Source: Cytophagales bacterium Alg240-R148 (GTDB lineage: Bacteria; Bacteroidota; Bacteroidia; Cytophagales; Cyclobacteriaceae). Taken from it: 64,000 nucleotides of DNA. The stretch covers positions 873,001-937,000 of the forward strand of contig LS999827.1 of NCBI GenBank assembly GCA_900537185.1, in the 5' to 3' direction. Below, one piece after another: positions 27,221 to 36,900 of this stretch. The notes under the pieces are model-generated. The model made no database searches. It was not told the origin of the DNA and saw only the letters and a program-made list of their open reading frames with translations. Every line of letters begins with the position of its first letter. The first letter of the stretch is position 1. Both the position numbers and the translations under genes were made by a program.

Positions 27221-27916
27221 TTATTGTTCCAACACCGCTACAGCTCTTACTGGAGAACCTGTTCCTCCTCTAATTTTAAGCGGAAATGCAATGAACCTAA
27301 AACGGCCAATGCCAATTAATTGGTGCAAATTGACCAGGTTTTCGTAATGGGTAAAATTTAGGTCTCCACAAATTTGATGCACTCCTTTATTGGAAATCCC
27401 CGAAATGCCAGGGGCCATTGTTTCTACGCCAAAAGCCGAAATTCTGCGCTCTCCCAACCATCTGGCTGCTGATTCTGACAATCCCGGACCTTTGGGCCAC
27501 TTGAGTGTCAAAAAATGTTTCCTATAATGGTCTGTATATAGCAAAACGGTGTCTCCTTTTTTAATGCTTAGGTTCGATGTGTCACAGGCAGCTTGAAGGT
27601 CCTGTTCCGTTATCATTTCAGACAACCCTTTATGGGAAAGGTCCAGACAAATCCCTTCCGTATAAAACATGGACAATGGCATGGTATCTATCGAATGCCC
27701 TTGGTATTCTTTGGCCATGTGGTTAATGGCATCCACATGGGTGCCAGTATGTTCTCCCATTTCCAATTTATGTACACTTGGCGTGGGATGCTCTGGATTT
27801 TTATTGCCTTCCCATTCTTCGTGCGAATTGTGGATGGTCATTTTTACCTGTGGCAGCGTTTTATATACAGGCATGCCAGGATATATTTCTTGTGATAAAT
27901 CTATAAGACGTGTCAT
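27221..27916 (-). CDS. Cyclase-family (kynurenine-formamidase-like) metal hydrolase
   Basis: 231 residues of the PF04199 type: LIDLSQEIYPGMPVY at the start and the metal-binding HTGTHVDAINH motif (His56, His60, Asp62, His66), with a later GVETM segment. Members hydrolyse N-formylkynurenine or other amides, or act as small-molecule cyclases. No tryptophan catabolism genes are nearby, so the substrate is open. It is the last gene of a minus-strand run with two membrane/envelope genes upstream. Confidence 0.8.
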   Translation of the reverse strand: MTRLIDLSQEIYPGMPVYKTLPQVKMTIHNSHEEWEGNKNPEHPTPSVHKLEMGEHTGTHVDAINHMAKEYQGHSIDTMPLSMFYTEGICLDLSHKGLSEMITEQDLQAACDTSNLSIKKGDTVLLYTDHYRKHFLTLKWPKGPGLSESAARWLGERRISAFGVETMAPGISGISNKGVHQICGDLNFTHYENLVNLHQLIGIGRFRFIAFPLKIRGGTGSPVRAVAVLEQ

Positions 27917-27922
27917 TGTGCA

Positions 27923-28453
27923 CTAAAATTTCTGAATTTCCCATGGCCCACCATTGATTTGCACCATGTTTATTCCAAGTTCTTTGTATCTCTTTTCTCC
28001 TTTAACCAACAAAATGAATGACCCCTGTTGGTAGCGGTCTCCAGCTTTATTTCCGGTTTGTATAGAACCTCTTGGAAACCAACCGAATCCCTGAATTTCG
28101 CCCAACTCCTTTTTCAGTTCTAAGTCTGCCCTGATTTCGGCTTTAGCAGCTGCAAAAGTAGGATTCAAAAGCACCATGCCATTGCCCACTACAACCACCA
28201 GAATAATAACAATTCTTAACCCTCCTTCCCACCAAATTCGATGGTCATTTTTTGCAATTTTTAGTTGTACTAGCATATTAACAGCCAATGCCACCCCTAT
28301 GGTTACAAAAAGCAAAATCATTCCGATGTGCTGGCTCTCCCAAAAGAAAAATATGTCCATCTGCTGGGCCAATAGTCCATACACATAACAAAGCACTCCT
28401 ACAACTGCAGCGTAACCGAATAGAGGGTGCAACATTTTTAACGGATGGATCAT
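27923..28453 (-). CDS. Membrane protein of unknown function
   Basis: 176 residues with four hydrophobic segments in the first ~105 residues and a soluble C-terminal tail of about 65 residues rich in Gly and Lys (FPRGSIQTGNKAGDRYQ). No motif is recognised. It lies six bases before the cyclase-family gene and four after the SGNH gene, so it is inside the same operon. Confidence 0.6.
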   Translation of the reverse strand: MIHPLKMLHPLFGYAAVVGVLCYVYGLLAQQMDIFFFWESQHIGMILLFVTIGVALAVNMLVQLKIAKNDHRIWWEGGLRIVIILVVVVGNGMVLLNPTFAAAKAEIRADLELKKELGEIQGFGWFPRGSIQTGNKAGDRYQQGSFILLVKGEKRYKELGINMVQINGGPWEIQKF

Positions 28454-28457
28454 ATTA

Positions 28458-29393
28458 TTATTGGGTCATCTGATTAATTCTCGAAGCCAATATACGGGTA
28501 AAAACATTAGCGCCTTCGGCATTTAAATGGGTATTGTCAACAAAGTATTTCGGGTTTTGACTCATGCCATGGTCGGAAAAATCTAAAACATAAATATTGT
28601 TTTGTTTAAATTCCTCCACTTTTTCTGTAAAAGCCTCATAATTGAGGATTTTGTCCCGACCAGCACTAAAACATGGGGTCACTACCACAGCTACCTCAAT
28701 ACCTTTGGCATGGGCCTCTTCTGAAATACTAATGATTTTTTCAAAACACCGTGTACCCAAATCAACGGTAAAAGGGGACACTTTGTTGTTCGATTCAAGG
28801 TCGTAATACCCAGTACCATTTGGTTTATAACCGAGGTGTTCTGTTGGTACTTCTTTGGTGTTGGATAGTGCTCTTTTGATGTATTGAAAAGCGTGCTGAT
28901 CGTATAATGTTAAAGCATAAAATGGCACATACTGCAACCGCTGTATGGCAGGGTCAATGTCATAAAAGCTATTGTAAATAGCTGGGTTGTCTAAATGGTG
29001 TATCCAATAATGGGGGTGGTAATAATAATCCCGGTCCAAAAGGCCGCCTTCTACATCGAGGACGAGCAGCAACCATTGGCTCTGTTCTGTATACCCAATA
29101 TAATGGCGCAACAAACCGTGGTATTGGTCTATGTTAGTTCCGTTGATGCCCATGTTCATGGTGGGGTATCCAGTACTGTCCTTTAGGATGGCTGGGTTGA
29201 CATTGACCAAAGCCGTAGAGGCTCCCCACACTGTCATATTGTAATCCAGTTCCCTAGCAGCAACCGCATTTATTTTTCCCATTGTATCCTCTTTAACCGA
29301 CAACATGGTACGCCGAACCCACCACTGCGTCCAACCCAAGGTCAAAACACATAAAAGAAGAATAAGAAACAGACGAAACAATTTAACTGGCAT
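28458..29393 (-). CDS. Membrane-anchored SGNH-hydrolase-like acyltransfer partner (DltD-like role)
   Basis: 311 residues with an N-terminal membrane anchor (LFLILLLCVLTLGW), then an SGNH-like fold: WGASTALVNVNP gives the block-I Ser, and FVDNTHLNAEGANVF near the C-terminus gives the Asp-x-x-His dyad. It is transcribed two bases downstream of an MBOAT gene. MBOAT plus anchored SGNH protein is the usual set-up for moving an acyl group onto an extracytoplasmic polymer; what is acylated here is not visible. Confidence 0.75.
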   Translation of the reverse strand: MPVKLFRLFLILLLCVLTLGWTQWWVRRTMLSVKEDTMGKINAVAARELDYNMTVWGASTALVNVNPAILKDSTGYPTMNMGINGTNIDQYHGLLRHYIGYTEQSQWLLLVLDVEGGLLDRDYYYHPHYWIHHLDNPAIYNSFYDIDPAIQRLQYVPFYALTLYDQHAFQYIKRALSNTKEVPTEHLGYKPNGTGYYDLESNNKVSPFTVDLGTRCFEKIISISEEAHAKGIEVAVVVTPCFSAGRDKILNYEAFTEKVEEFKQNNIYVLDFSDHGMSQNPKYFVDNTHLNAEGANVFTRILASRINQMTQ

Positions 29394-29395
29394 AA

Positions 29396-30835
29396 TTAGA
29401 ATTGAAAATAGATAAATTCTTTCATTTCAAAAACCCCTACAACATAAATCATCCAAACACCAAACACATAAAAGGGCAACCTAATTTTAAATGGTAAGGA
29501 TTCAAAATCTAGTTGGTAGGTAAAAATGTACTCCAAACTAAATAACAATACCATTAAAAAAACAGACAAAAACACATCTATACCAAACACTGAGTTTTTT
29601 ACTAACGGGACAAAATAAGGACTCACTTGAACCCAGGAATAGTGTTCAAAACTGGTTAGCGCGTCCAAAATATAAACCAAATCCTCCCAGGAGTTAGAGC
29701 GAAATATTACCCATCCCAATAATAGCGCCAACAAAACCAGCACATGCTGAAAAGGAAGCATCCACCTTTTATTTTTAAATAGTACTTGACTGATTTTTTC
29801 TAGGCCATACAACCAACCGTGGTAAGCACCCCAAATCACAAAAGTCCATTGGGCGCCATGCCACAAACCACTTAGTAAAAAGACCAGCAACACATACCAC
29901 AATTGTTTGGCCAACCCCACTTGGGAGCCTCCTAACGGAATGTATACATAGTCTTTGAACCATTGGAACAAGGATATGTGCCAACGCCTCCAAAAAACAG
30001 TTAAACTAGAGGAAAAATAAGGTAGTGCAAAGTTTTTGGATAACTGGATACCAAAAAGCCGCGCAGTTCCAATGGCCATATCAGAGTAACCAGAAAAATC
30101 ACAGTAAATCTGTACAGCAAAAAAAATCGCACCCATGGCAAAAGTTAATCCATAGTATTCTCCTGCATTGTTGAAAATTTCATCCACAACCAAAGCCAAA
30201 CGATCTGCTATGACAACTTTTTTAAACAAACCCCATAATAGTAAATGGGCTCCTTGTTCCAAGTCTTTGTACTTAAGCGTCCCTTTTTTAAGAAGTTGAG
30301 GCAAAAGATTGCTGGCCTTTTCAATTGGGCCCGCAACCAATTGTGCGAAAAAACCTACATAAACTGCAAAGCCCACAAAACTAGTGGCAGGTAGTATTTT
30401 CTTTTTGTAGACATCTATCGTATACCCCATCGATTGAAAGGTATAAAAACTCACTCCGACGGGTAAAATTATGTCCAAATGGCGCAGTCCAACCTCTTGT
30501 CCAAAAAACACAAAGGCATCTGAAAAGGAATCGGCGAAAAAATTGTAGTATTTAAAAAAAGACAATACACCGAGGTTGACAAACAAACTGAGCCACAATA
30601 ATTTTTTTCTTCCTCCCGGATGTTTGGACTGTTGCATCCGCTGGCTTGCCCAATAATCGACTGCGGTGCTACACCACAACAGGCCTACAAAGCGCCAGTC
30701 CCACCAGCCATAAAACACATAACTTGCCACCAACAACACCACATTTTGCCAATAGACTCCCAGCTTGCTGGAAGACCAATAAAGCACAAAAACGATGGGC
30801 AAGAAATAGGCAAAATCAAGGGAATTAAAAACCAT
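29396..30835 (-). CDS. MBOAT-family O-acyltransferase (AlgI/DltB-like)
   Basis: A multi-spanning membrane protein of 479 residues. Family marks are FYTFQSMGYTIDVYKKK, DFSGYSDMAIGTARLFG, VFWRRWHISLFQWFKDYVY and the catalytic-His segment LSGLWHGAQWTFVIWGAYHG. I start at MVFNSLDFAYFLP, the family's usual N-terminus, rather than at the upstream codon at 30880. It passes acyl groups across the inner membrane to a periplasmic transferase, here most likely the SGNH protein encoded next. Confidence 0.88.
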   Translation of the reverse strand: MVFNSLDFAYFLPIVFVLYWSSSKLGVYWQNVVLLVASYVFYGWWDWRFVGLLWCSTAVDYWASQRMQQSKHPGGRKKLLWLSLFVNLGVLSFFKYYNFFADSFSDAFVFFGQEVGLRHLDIILPVGVSFYTFQSMGYTIDVYKKKILPATSFVGFAVYVGFFAQLVAGPIEKASNLLPQLLKKGTLKYKDLEQGAHLLLWGLFKKVVIADRLALVVDEIFNNAGEYYGLTFAMGAIFFAVQIYCDFSGYSDMAIGTARLFGIQLSKNFALPYFSSSLTVFWRRWHISLFQWFKDYVYIPLGGSQVGLAKQLWYVLLVFLLSGLWHGAQWTFVIWGAYHGWLYGLEKISQVLFKNKRWMLPFQHVLVLLALLLGWVIFRSNSWEDLVYILDALTSFEHYSWVQVSPYFVPLVKNSVFGIDVFLSVFLMVLLFSLEYIFTYQLDFESLPFKIRLPFYVFGVWMIYVVGVFEMKEFIYFQF

Positions 30836-30918
30836 TTTACTTTGAACAAATGAATGAAAGCAATATAAGGATTTGCACAATACGTGGCAATAGCCACCTC
30901 AATCCAAACCCTTTTCCT

Positions 30919-31608
30919 TTAATGCGCGGTACTATTGCGGGCGACTCTGAACCCCAGGTCATCGATTTTGAATGCTACTGGGTGGCTTCTTCGTCGGTTG
31001 GTAGCCATACAACCTCGCTCGTTGTCATTCCAACCTCCTCCTCTAATAATCCTATAAGAACCATAAACCGTTTCATCGTAAACATCCGAACACCATTCCC
31101 ACACATTCCCCAGCATATCATATAACCCCCAATCATTGGCAATTTTTTGACCTACAGGCTGGGTGGTTCCTTCAGAATTATTTTTATACCATGCAATGGC
31201 ATCCAATGTACCATATCGAATGCCTGTACTCCCAGCCCTACAAGCGTATTCCCACTCTGCTTCGGCTGGAAGTCTAAAACCATTGGCTTCCTTCTTAAGT
31301 AGCACTTTGTTTGCAGCGGATGTTTCATAACATTTCTCTAAAGAATAAATATCCGACAACGCATTGCAGTAAGTTACCGCATCTATCCATGAAACACCTT
31401 CTACAGGTAATTGTGTCCCTTTAAAAGCGCTAGGATTCGCATGCACCACTGCCTCATATTGTTTTTGTGTAACCAAGTGCTTCGCCAAGTCCATAGGGAG
31501 TATTTTAGTGGTCCACACCTGTTGTATTCTGTCGTCTCTCAATTCGATAGAACCCCTTGGTATTCTTACCATTTCTGGTTCAATCTCGTAAATTGTTTCC
31601 TTCTTCAT
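30919..31608 (-). CDS. FGE-sulfatase-like (SUMF1/EgtB/PvdO fold) protein
   Basis: 229 residues. The formylglycine-generating-enzyme fold is plain: PVEGVSWIDAVTYCNALS, RLPAEAEWEYACRAG, NVWEWCSDVY, RGGGWNDNERGC and a final DDLGFRVAR. These proteins are metal-dependent oxidases or simple ligand-binding modules; no sulfatase gene is in the window, so a signalling or accessory role is as likely. It begins at 31608, 16 bases downstream of the histidine kinase stop, hence in one operon with it. Confidence 0.8.
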   Translation of the reverse strand: MKKETIYEIEPEMVRIPRGSIELRDDRIQQVWTTKILPMDLAKHLVTQKQYEAVVHANPSAFKGTQLPVEGVSWIDAVTYCNALSDIYSLEKCYETSAANKVLLKKEANGFRLPAEAEWEYACRAGSTGIRYGTLDAIAWYKNNSEGTTQPVGQKIANDWGLYDMLGNVWEWCSDVYDETVYGSYRIIRGGGWNDNERGCMATNRRRSHPVAFKIDDLGFRVARNSTAH

Positions 31609-31624
31609 AAAGCGCAATAATACA

Positions 31625-33544
31625 CTATTTTTCACGCGCTTTTGGAATTGTGAAATAAAATTTTGACCCTTCACCTAAGACACTTTCCACCCCTATCACC
31701 CCATTGTTTTTTTCAACAAAGTCTTTGCATAACACCAGGCCTAGCCCAGTACCTTTTTCATTGGCCGTACCCAAAGTGGAATGTTTTGAGCCCACTTGGA
31801 ACAGTTTTTCTTGCTCTTCAGGCCCGATTCCAAGCCCAGTGTCCAAAACGGAAACTACCACGTCGTTGGCATCGTGTTCTAACCGCATGGTTACGACTCC
31901 CTTTTTTTCCGTAAATTTTATTGCATTGGATATTATATTTCTCAAAACTGTATGCACAGATTTTTTATTCGCATGCACATTGGAATGTTCTTTTAATTCG
32001 ACATTTAATTCAATTCCTTTCTCGGCTGCCTGCGCCTGTAGCAGTTTCTGATTTTCTATCAACACGTCGTTCATATCAAATACGTCTGGAGTAAAGTCCA
32101 TCTTGCCCGATTGCGACAAACTCCAGTTTAATAGGTTTTCTAAAAGTTTGTACTGATTTCTTAAGGATATGTCAAGGTCCAAGGCTAAGCGCTTGATGTC
32201 TTCGGTAGTTAAACTCTCTGTATGCTGGGAAAGCAAGGTTGAAAACCCTGTAAGCGTGTTCAGTGGGCCTTTTAAATCGTGTCCGATAATTGAAAATAGT
32301 TTGTCCTTCGAATTGTTCATTTCTTGCAATTCTTTGTTGCGCTCAGCTATCTCAATATCGCGCTTTACCAACTCTTGGTTGTATCCCATAAGTTGTTTGT
32401 TGGACCGTTTTTTTTGCCAGATTGAAAAAGTCAAACCCGAGGTAATGATAAAAAATAACAAGATGGCACCTATTTGAATTATTTGTTGGTTGCGTTGTTG
32501 TTGGTGGAGTAAATCTACTTCCACTTGTTTTTGAGAAATTTCATAATCAGCCCTTAAATCAGCCATTTTTTGAACCAAATCTATATTGTTGACGCTGTCT
32601 CTAAATGCTACAAACGATTTATAAAATTTAAAGGATGCTTGGTAGTCTCCAGCCAATTCAAACAATTCTGATAGCTTTAAATTGGCTTCACTTATTTGTT
32701 GTTTGAGCTGGTTATCTTGGGCCAGCTGAAGGCTTCTTTCGGCATAGGCCAATGCCGCTGTCGGTTCATTTTTTTCTAAGTAAATATCCGACATGGCTAT
32801 TAGATACGTACAAACAGGGTAGTAGTCTTCAGACTTTTCTAGTATAAATATGGCCTCATTTATAAATTGTTCGGCCAATGTATTTTGATCCGAACTGGCG
32901 TATACCATGCCCATATTGCCCAAATTGTATGCTTTACCTGTTAGATAGTTGGCCCTTTCAAATATTTCACCTGACTCTCTAAAGTAGATCAATGCAGAAT
33001 CGTAGTCCTTGTTTTTTCTGAAAGCCTCGCCCGCATTTAAAATGGCAGAGGCCAAAATGATGTCGTTGTTGGATGTTCTTAAGGATTGAATTGCTTTGCC
33101 GTAATACAGCATAGCCGTTTCATGGTTGTTGGATATAGAATAAACAGAAGCTATTGCTCCGTAAGCACTGCCCTCTCCTATGGGATAATTCGCTTTTTGA
33201 CCAGCCTCCACAGCCATAAAATAGGCATCCAGGGCATCGTCTAAATCTCCTTTTTGTTTGGTTTTATTGCCCTTTAGAAAATACCCTCTAAAAAGGTATA
33301 AATCGTTTTCTTTGGCAATAGAAAAGTCTATTAATTCTTCAGAATAACGAATGGCCAAATCCAAATCATTGACTTCATTAAAAGCAATGTTTCGAAGAAG
33401 TTCCATTTTGGCACTGTCTTTTAAGTTTTCGGTTGGATAAACTTTCGCCAAGCTGTCTGCTATGTGCTGGTTCTGAGCTAGAGCCAAAATGGGAATGGTA
33501 TAAAAAAAGCCTATAATGAAATAGGCCTTTGTATTAAAAAACAT
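31625..33544 (-). CDS. TPR-containing sensor histidine kinase
   Basis: 639 residues: signal peptide, seven or so TPR units up to ~residue 340, one transmembrane helix (~350-372), a coiled-coil and then the kinase core. The phosphoacceptor is His422 in IGHDLKGP, the N-box Asn is in ISNAIKF (~540) and the G-boxes are DTGLGIG and GTGLGL. There is no receiver domain and no response-regulator gene nearby, so its partner is elsewhere. The TPR sensor would face the periplasm. It is flanked by an FGE-fold gene and a small beta-rich gene in one operon. Confidence 0.88.
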   Translation of the reverse strand: MFFNTKAYFIIGFFYTIPILALAQNQHIADSLAKVYPTENLKDSAKMELLRNIAFNEVNDLDLAIRYSEELIDFSIAKENDLYLFRGYFLKGNKTKQKGDLDDALDAYFMAVEAGQKANYPIGEGSAYGAIASVYSISNNHETAMLYYGKAIQSLRTSNNDIILASAILNAGEAFRKNKDYDSALIYFRESGEIFERANYLTGKAYNLGNMGMVYASSDQNTLAEQFINEAIFILEKSEDYYPVCTYLIAMSDIYLEKNEPTAALAYAERSLQLAQDNQLKQQISEANLKLSELFELAGDYQASFKFYKSFVAFRDSVNNIDLVQKMADLRADYEISQKQVEVDLLHQQQRNQQIIQIGAILLFFIITSGLTFSIWQKKRSNKQLMGYNQELVKRDIEIAERNKELQEMNNSKDKLFSIIGHDLKGPLNTLTGFSTLLSQHTESLTTEDIKRLALDLDISLRNQYKLLENLLNWSLSQSGKMDFTPDVFDMNDVLIENQKLLQAQAAEKGIELNVELKEHSNVHANKKSVHTVLRNIISNAIKFTEKKGVVTMRLEHDANDVVVSVLDTGLGIGPEEQEKLFQVGSKHSTLGTANEKGTGLGLVLCKDFVEKNNGVIGVESVLGEGSKFYFTIPKAREK

Positions 33545-33553
33545 AATAATATT

Positions 33554-33898
33554 TTACGGGTTAACTTGTATATCTGGATCCCATGTATGCTGAACCCCAC
33601 TGGTATTGGTATAGGTTATCGAATACCATTCATTGTCGTTTTGCGCAGTAGAACTTTCTATTGTACCCCGCCAACTGGTTGTTCCTGCAACTGGGGCAGG
33701 GTCAGAAGAAAATACGGAGGTGTTGCCGGCATCCGGAAAAATTGCATCGATGGACTGCACCCCTGAGCCTGAGCCTATAGCCCATGTCACCGTATCGTTG
33801 GTTTTTACATCTAAGACGCCGTTCCAATTGGGATCGTTGTTTAGGATTAATGCCCCGTCTGGCTTAATTCCAGTAATTGTTAGCAAGTGATCTGCCAT
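33554..33898 (-). CDS. Small beta-sandwich protein, unknown
   Basis: 114 residues without a signal peptide, predicted as alternating strands, acidic and Trp-containing, ending in a TWDPDIQVNP motif. It is nine bases upstream of the histidine-kinase gene and probably the first gene of that operon, so it may supply or bind the signal. No family is recognised. Confidence 0.6.
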   Translation of the reverse strand: MADHLLTITGIKPDGALILNNDPNWNGVLDVKTNDTVTWAIGSGSGVQSIDAIFPDAGNTSVFSSDPAPVAGTTSWRGTIESSTAQNDNEWYSITYTNTSGVQHTWDPDIQVNP

Positions 33899-34221
33899 TT
33901 TTTATATAAGTTTTAGTTTAAAAATACAATGCGGTATTGAACCGGAACACCTCTCAAAAAGCGCAAAATGCTTCCATTGATCCAATGGCTGCGTCTCCAT
34001 TCAATTGAAATTATGATTTAATTAGAATAAAATAATAACAATGTTTATAAATACCGTTTCAAACGAAATATATATATTTTATATTAAAAAATAATGTTTA
34101 AACCATATTAAATAAGCGCAGTTACGAATATAAGGAAAGGACCGTTCTTTTAACACCGTTGGCCTTCACATAAAATGCTGATAAACCTGAATTGTCTACC
34201 TCCTCGAAAAATGGCTTTAAA
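33899..34221. other. AT-rich gene-free stretch
   Basis: A 323-base gap with a strongly AT-rich core around 34050-34120 (ATATATATTTTATATT). It must contain the promoter for the minus-strand kinase operon that starts at 33898. I see no hairpin, repeat or ORF that I would support. Confidence 0.5.
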
Positions 34222-34707
34222 TTATTGGCCTAGGGTCATTTTGCCTAGATGCACCTTTTCTATTTGAGCAAACGAAACTTCTCGTACCCACTCCATATCA
34301 CCCCATAAATAGCGGTTCCCTTTTAACAACTTTGTAAAACGCATTCTTCTCTTCAATCGTTTTATTTCCTGCTCCGTAGCTTTTCTTCTTATGCCCAATT
34401 CGCCATATAGTTTCAAGGCTGGGGGAGTATTGAACCGCCCAATATACAGCGATCGAAGCCAATACAACGTGCCACTATTGACACCTAGTACACAAATGCT
34501 TTTGTTTTGATTGGCATGTTTTGGAAGTTTAGAAGGGTATTTTTCAAAATAAAATCCTCGCTGGTTGTCGTTGAGAAACAAAGAGCCAATGGGCGTTGCG
34601 GTTGGTTCATTGGCACTATTTACAGAAGCCACCGTTACATGAAAATTAGACCTAAAACTGGTATTAAAGTGTTTTCGAATGTGGCCCCAATCTTTAATGA
34701 TTTCCAT
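34222..34707 (-). CDS. Pyridoxamine-5'-phosphate-oxidase-like FMN-binding protein
   Basis: 161 residues with the split-barrel flavin-binding fold: VASVNSANEPTATPIGSLF gives the first two strands and FYFEKYPSKLPKHANQNK the phosphate-binding region with Lys. The C-terminal KRRMRFTKLLKG stretch is basic. Similar proteins are often uncharacterised oxidoreductases. It lies 17 bases after the methyltransferase gene and is probably transcribed with it. Confidence 0.7.
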   Translation of the reverse strand: MEIIKDWGHIRKHFNTSFRSNFHVTVASVNSANEPTATPIGSLFLNDNQRGFYFEKYPSKLPKHANQNKSICVLGVNSGTLYWLRSLYIGRFNTPPALKLYGELGIRRKATEQEIKRLKRRMRFTKLLKGNRYLWGDMEWVREVSFAQIEKVHLGKMTLGQ

Positions 34708-34724
34708 AACAACATTGTATTGGT

Positions 34725-35417
34725 TTAATTCCCTTCGGATATTGGTTTAACAGCAGTTGTAAAAATACCTTCCATTGCTAAGGTGGTACCGTCTACTTCT
34801 AACATTGGTTCTTTTATGCGCTGTGTACTTACTTGCTGCAATCCTGCTCCACGGAGTAATTGCTCGACTGCTTCTACTTCGTACTTTTCAAATCCATGTT
34901 TTGTTAATTCCAATTGATCCATACATTGCTTAGAACGATACCCTACCAATAACTTCCCACCAGGTTCTAACACTCGAATCAGTTCTAGAACATCTTCTTG
35001 TGGGTTTGGCCAAAAATAAAGGGTATTGGTAGTCGTGATACAATCAAAGCTGCCAGATGCATAAGGAAGAGAAGCAATGGATGCCTTTTGTATGTGGACG
35101 CTTCCTGAATCTATAAAATGCTGGTTTATAATAATGGCCTCTTCTACCATTACAGCGGAAAAATCCACGCCCCAATAACGCAATTCCGCAGCCATTTCTA
35201 ACAATTCTGAAACAAAAAACCCATTGCCCATTCCTATTTCCAAAATCCGATTGCCTTCTTTTGGGTCCAACACTTGGTAGGAATTAAGACAAATGTACCG
35301 ATTGCCCTTGTTCATTTCCTTGCCAATTTGTTTGCCTAAACTACCTTCCGGTTGTTTCAATTGTTTCCCCAATATTTGGGGCGTTAAGGTTGCATCTGTA
35401 TTAAATTTATTCGCCAT
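34725..35417 (-). CDS. SAM-dependent class I methyltransferase
   Basis: 230 residues from MANKFNTDATL. The Rossmann motif I is ILEIGMGNGFFV, motif II lies in YWGVDFS, and SFDCITTTNTLYFWPNPQ and GGKLLVGYR are motifs IV and V of UbiE/Methyltransf_11 proteins. The substrate is unknown. An in-frame extension to 35483 exists, but its hydrophobic residues look like read-through of leader DNA. Confidence 0.8.
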   Translation of the reverse strand: MANKFNTDATLTPQILGKQLKQPEGSLGKQIGKEMNKGNRYICLNSYQVLDPKEGNRILEIGMGNGFFVSELLEMAAELRYWGVDFSAVMVEEAIIINQHFIDSGSVHIQKASIASLPYASGSFDCITTTNTLYFWPNPQEDVLELIRVLEPGGKLLVGYRSKQCMDQLELTKHGFEKYEVEAVEQLLRGAGLQQVSTQRIKEPMLEVDGTTLAMEGIFTTAVKPISEGN

Positions 35418-35646
35418 AAGACTACCTATTAAAATGTGAAATATTAGTTGCAATCCATAAAAATCGCCCATTATACCTTGCATTTTTCAACTCAAAATGT
35501 TCTAAAAGGAACTTAATTGAATCAAAATGCTCTTTATTCAATCATTAACTGGGACCGGCCAATTGGGAATCTGTTGGCAGTCCATTGCCATCAATTCTCC
35601 TGTTTTAGGCATGCTTGTTACACAGAGCTCTAGGGATCGACCAGAA

Positions 35647-36132
35647 TTATTTAATTGTAAAGGAGGCAGTGAGCCCAACACCGAATTCACGCGGAAGATG
35701 TTCTACTCCAAAAATGGCTCGGGCATGCACCCCTTGTTCTCCTAGCACTTTAAGAAACAAATCAGATGCTCCGTTCACGACCATCGGGGCGTCGTCCCAT
35801 TCGACACTAGCCCGGTAATAAGCGTCTATGTGGTTCAGCCCTTCTATGTAGTCAAAACCCACTTTGCTCTCCATTTGGGCCAGAACATTTAGCGCACACA
35901 ATTGCATCGCTTGGTATCCTTCATCTGTGGTTAAGTTCTGTCCTAATTTGCCTTGGAACAAGTACTTCCCATTCAATATTGGAAATTGAACGGCTACAAA
36001 GGCCATTTTACCTCGTATGTTCACCGATACGTAACTACCACCGGGTGTAGAAACCTCTGGCAATTGAAGGTTCAATTCCATCAACTTTTTTTTCGGACTA
36101 CTCAGGACATTGGTAGGTTGGTTCTTGCTCAT
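35647..36132 (-). CDS. RidA/YjgF-family protein
   Basis: 161 residues. The trimer-forming family is recognised by the late NGASDLFLKVLGEQGVHARAIFGVEHLP stretch (Arg in HARAIFG binds the carboxylate of imine substrates) and the earlier LGQNLTTDEGYQAMQLCALNVLAQ. RidA proteins deaminate reactive enamines made by PLP enzymes. It is longer at the N-terminus than the canonical ~130-residue form, as in the XynR-associated branch. Confidence 0.8.
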   Translation of the reverse strand: MSKNQPTNVLSSPKKKLMELNLQLPEVSTPGGSYVSVNIRGKMAFVAVQFPILNGKYLFQGKLGQNLTTDEGYQAMQLCALNVLAQMESKVGFDYIEGLNHIDAYYRASVEWDDAPMVVNGASDLFLKVLGEQGVHARAIFGVEHLPREFGVGLTASFTIK

Positions 36133-36185
36133 ACTATTCGTTTTCTTTTACAACGATAAAAAGAAATTAAAAGTTGGCTTTGTTA

Positions 36186-36872
36186 TTAAAAAACCATCCC
36201 GTCGAACCAGTTGCCTTGGTCCATTAAAGCATATAACCGATACAACAGTACTATTGGAAATACAAACAAGCCCAACCAGAATATAATTCTACCATGTTTT
36301 CTTTCTAAAGTGTTGTACCGCACTACCCTTTGGCCATTTGGAAGTGTCTTTTTTCCATTCAAAAGATGCCACCCAATAAAAATAGCCAATAAACCACCAA
36401 GCAATACAGTGAAATAACCAAAGTATATCCATTCTGGACTTCCTTTATCTGGCTGTTTTAATTTCTCTAACCGCTCCAACCGCATTTTGTCAATAGTACT
36501 TTTATCAATGTTTTCTCCTTTTTCTCGAAGAATCTTAAAAGCCAATTGGTAATCGAAAGTGCCCCATTCATCTGGTTTAACTAAGATCTCATACAACTCT
36601 TGCTTGGTAAATGCAAAAAGATAATATTCGGGATCTACTTTATCGACCATCCATTCAGCATCTTTCTCCAACAGAGCGTTGGCCTCCTCAAAGTCTTTTT
36701 CGTCTATTAAAATTTGAAAATCCTTTTGAAATGCCCCTGTCCCAAAATTAATATCTACACTAGGTGCAACTAAGACCATCTTATTAGGTATTTTATTTTT
36801 ATTCAATAGTTCCACGATATCCAAAGCCATGGACTCTTCATTGAACACTCGGAACGATCTTAAATTCTCCAT
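36186..36872 (-). CDS. DUF2007-like membrane protein
   Basis: 228 residues. The first ~75 (RSFRVFNEESMALDIVELLNKNKIP, then DFEEANALLEKDAE) match the short signal-transducing-type DUF2007 fold, which binds a ligand or a regulatory partner. A charged helical linker and two C-terminal transmembrane helices follow. No catalytic residues are seen. Confidence 0.65.
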   Translation of the reverse strand: MENLRSFRVFNEESMALDIVELLNKNKIPNKMVLVAPSVDINFGTGAFQKDFQILIDEKDFEEANALLEKDAEWMVDKVDPEYYLFAFTKQELYEILVKPDEWGTFDYQLAFKILREKGENIDKSTIDKMRLERLEKLKQPDKGSPEWIYFGYFTVLLGGLLAIFIGWHLLNGKKTLPNGQRVVRYNTLERKHGRIIFWLGLFVFPIVLLYRLYALMDQGNWFDGMVF

Positions 36873-36900
36873 CTGTAATAAACTGCTTTCATGTTTGTTC

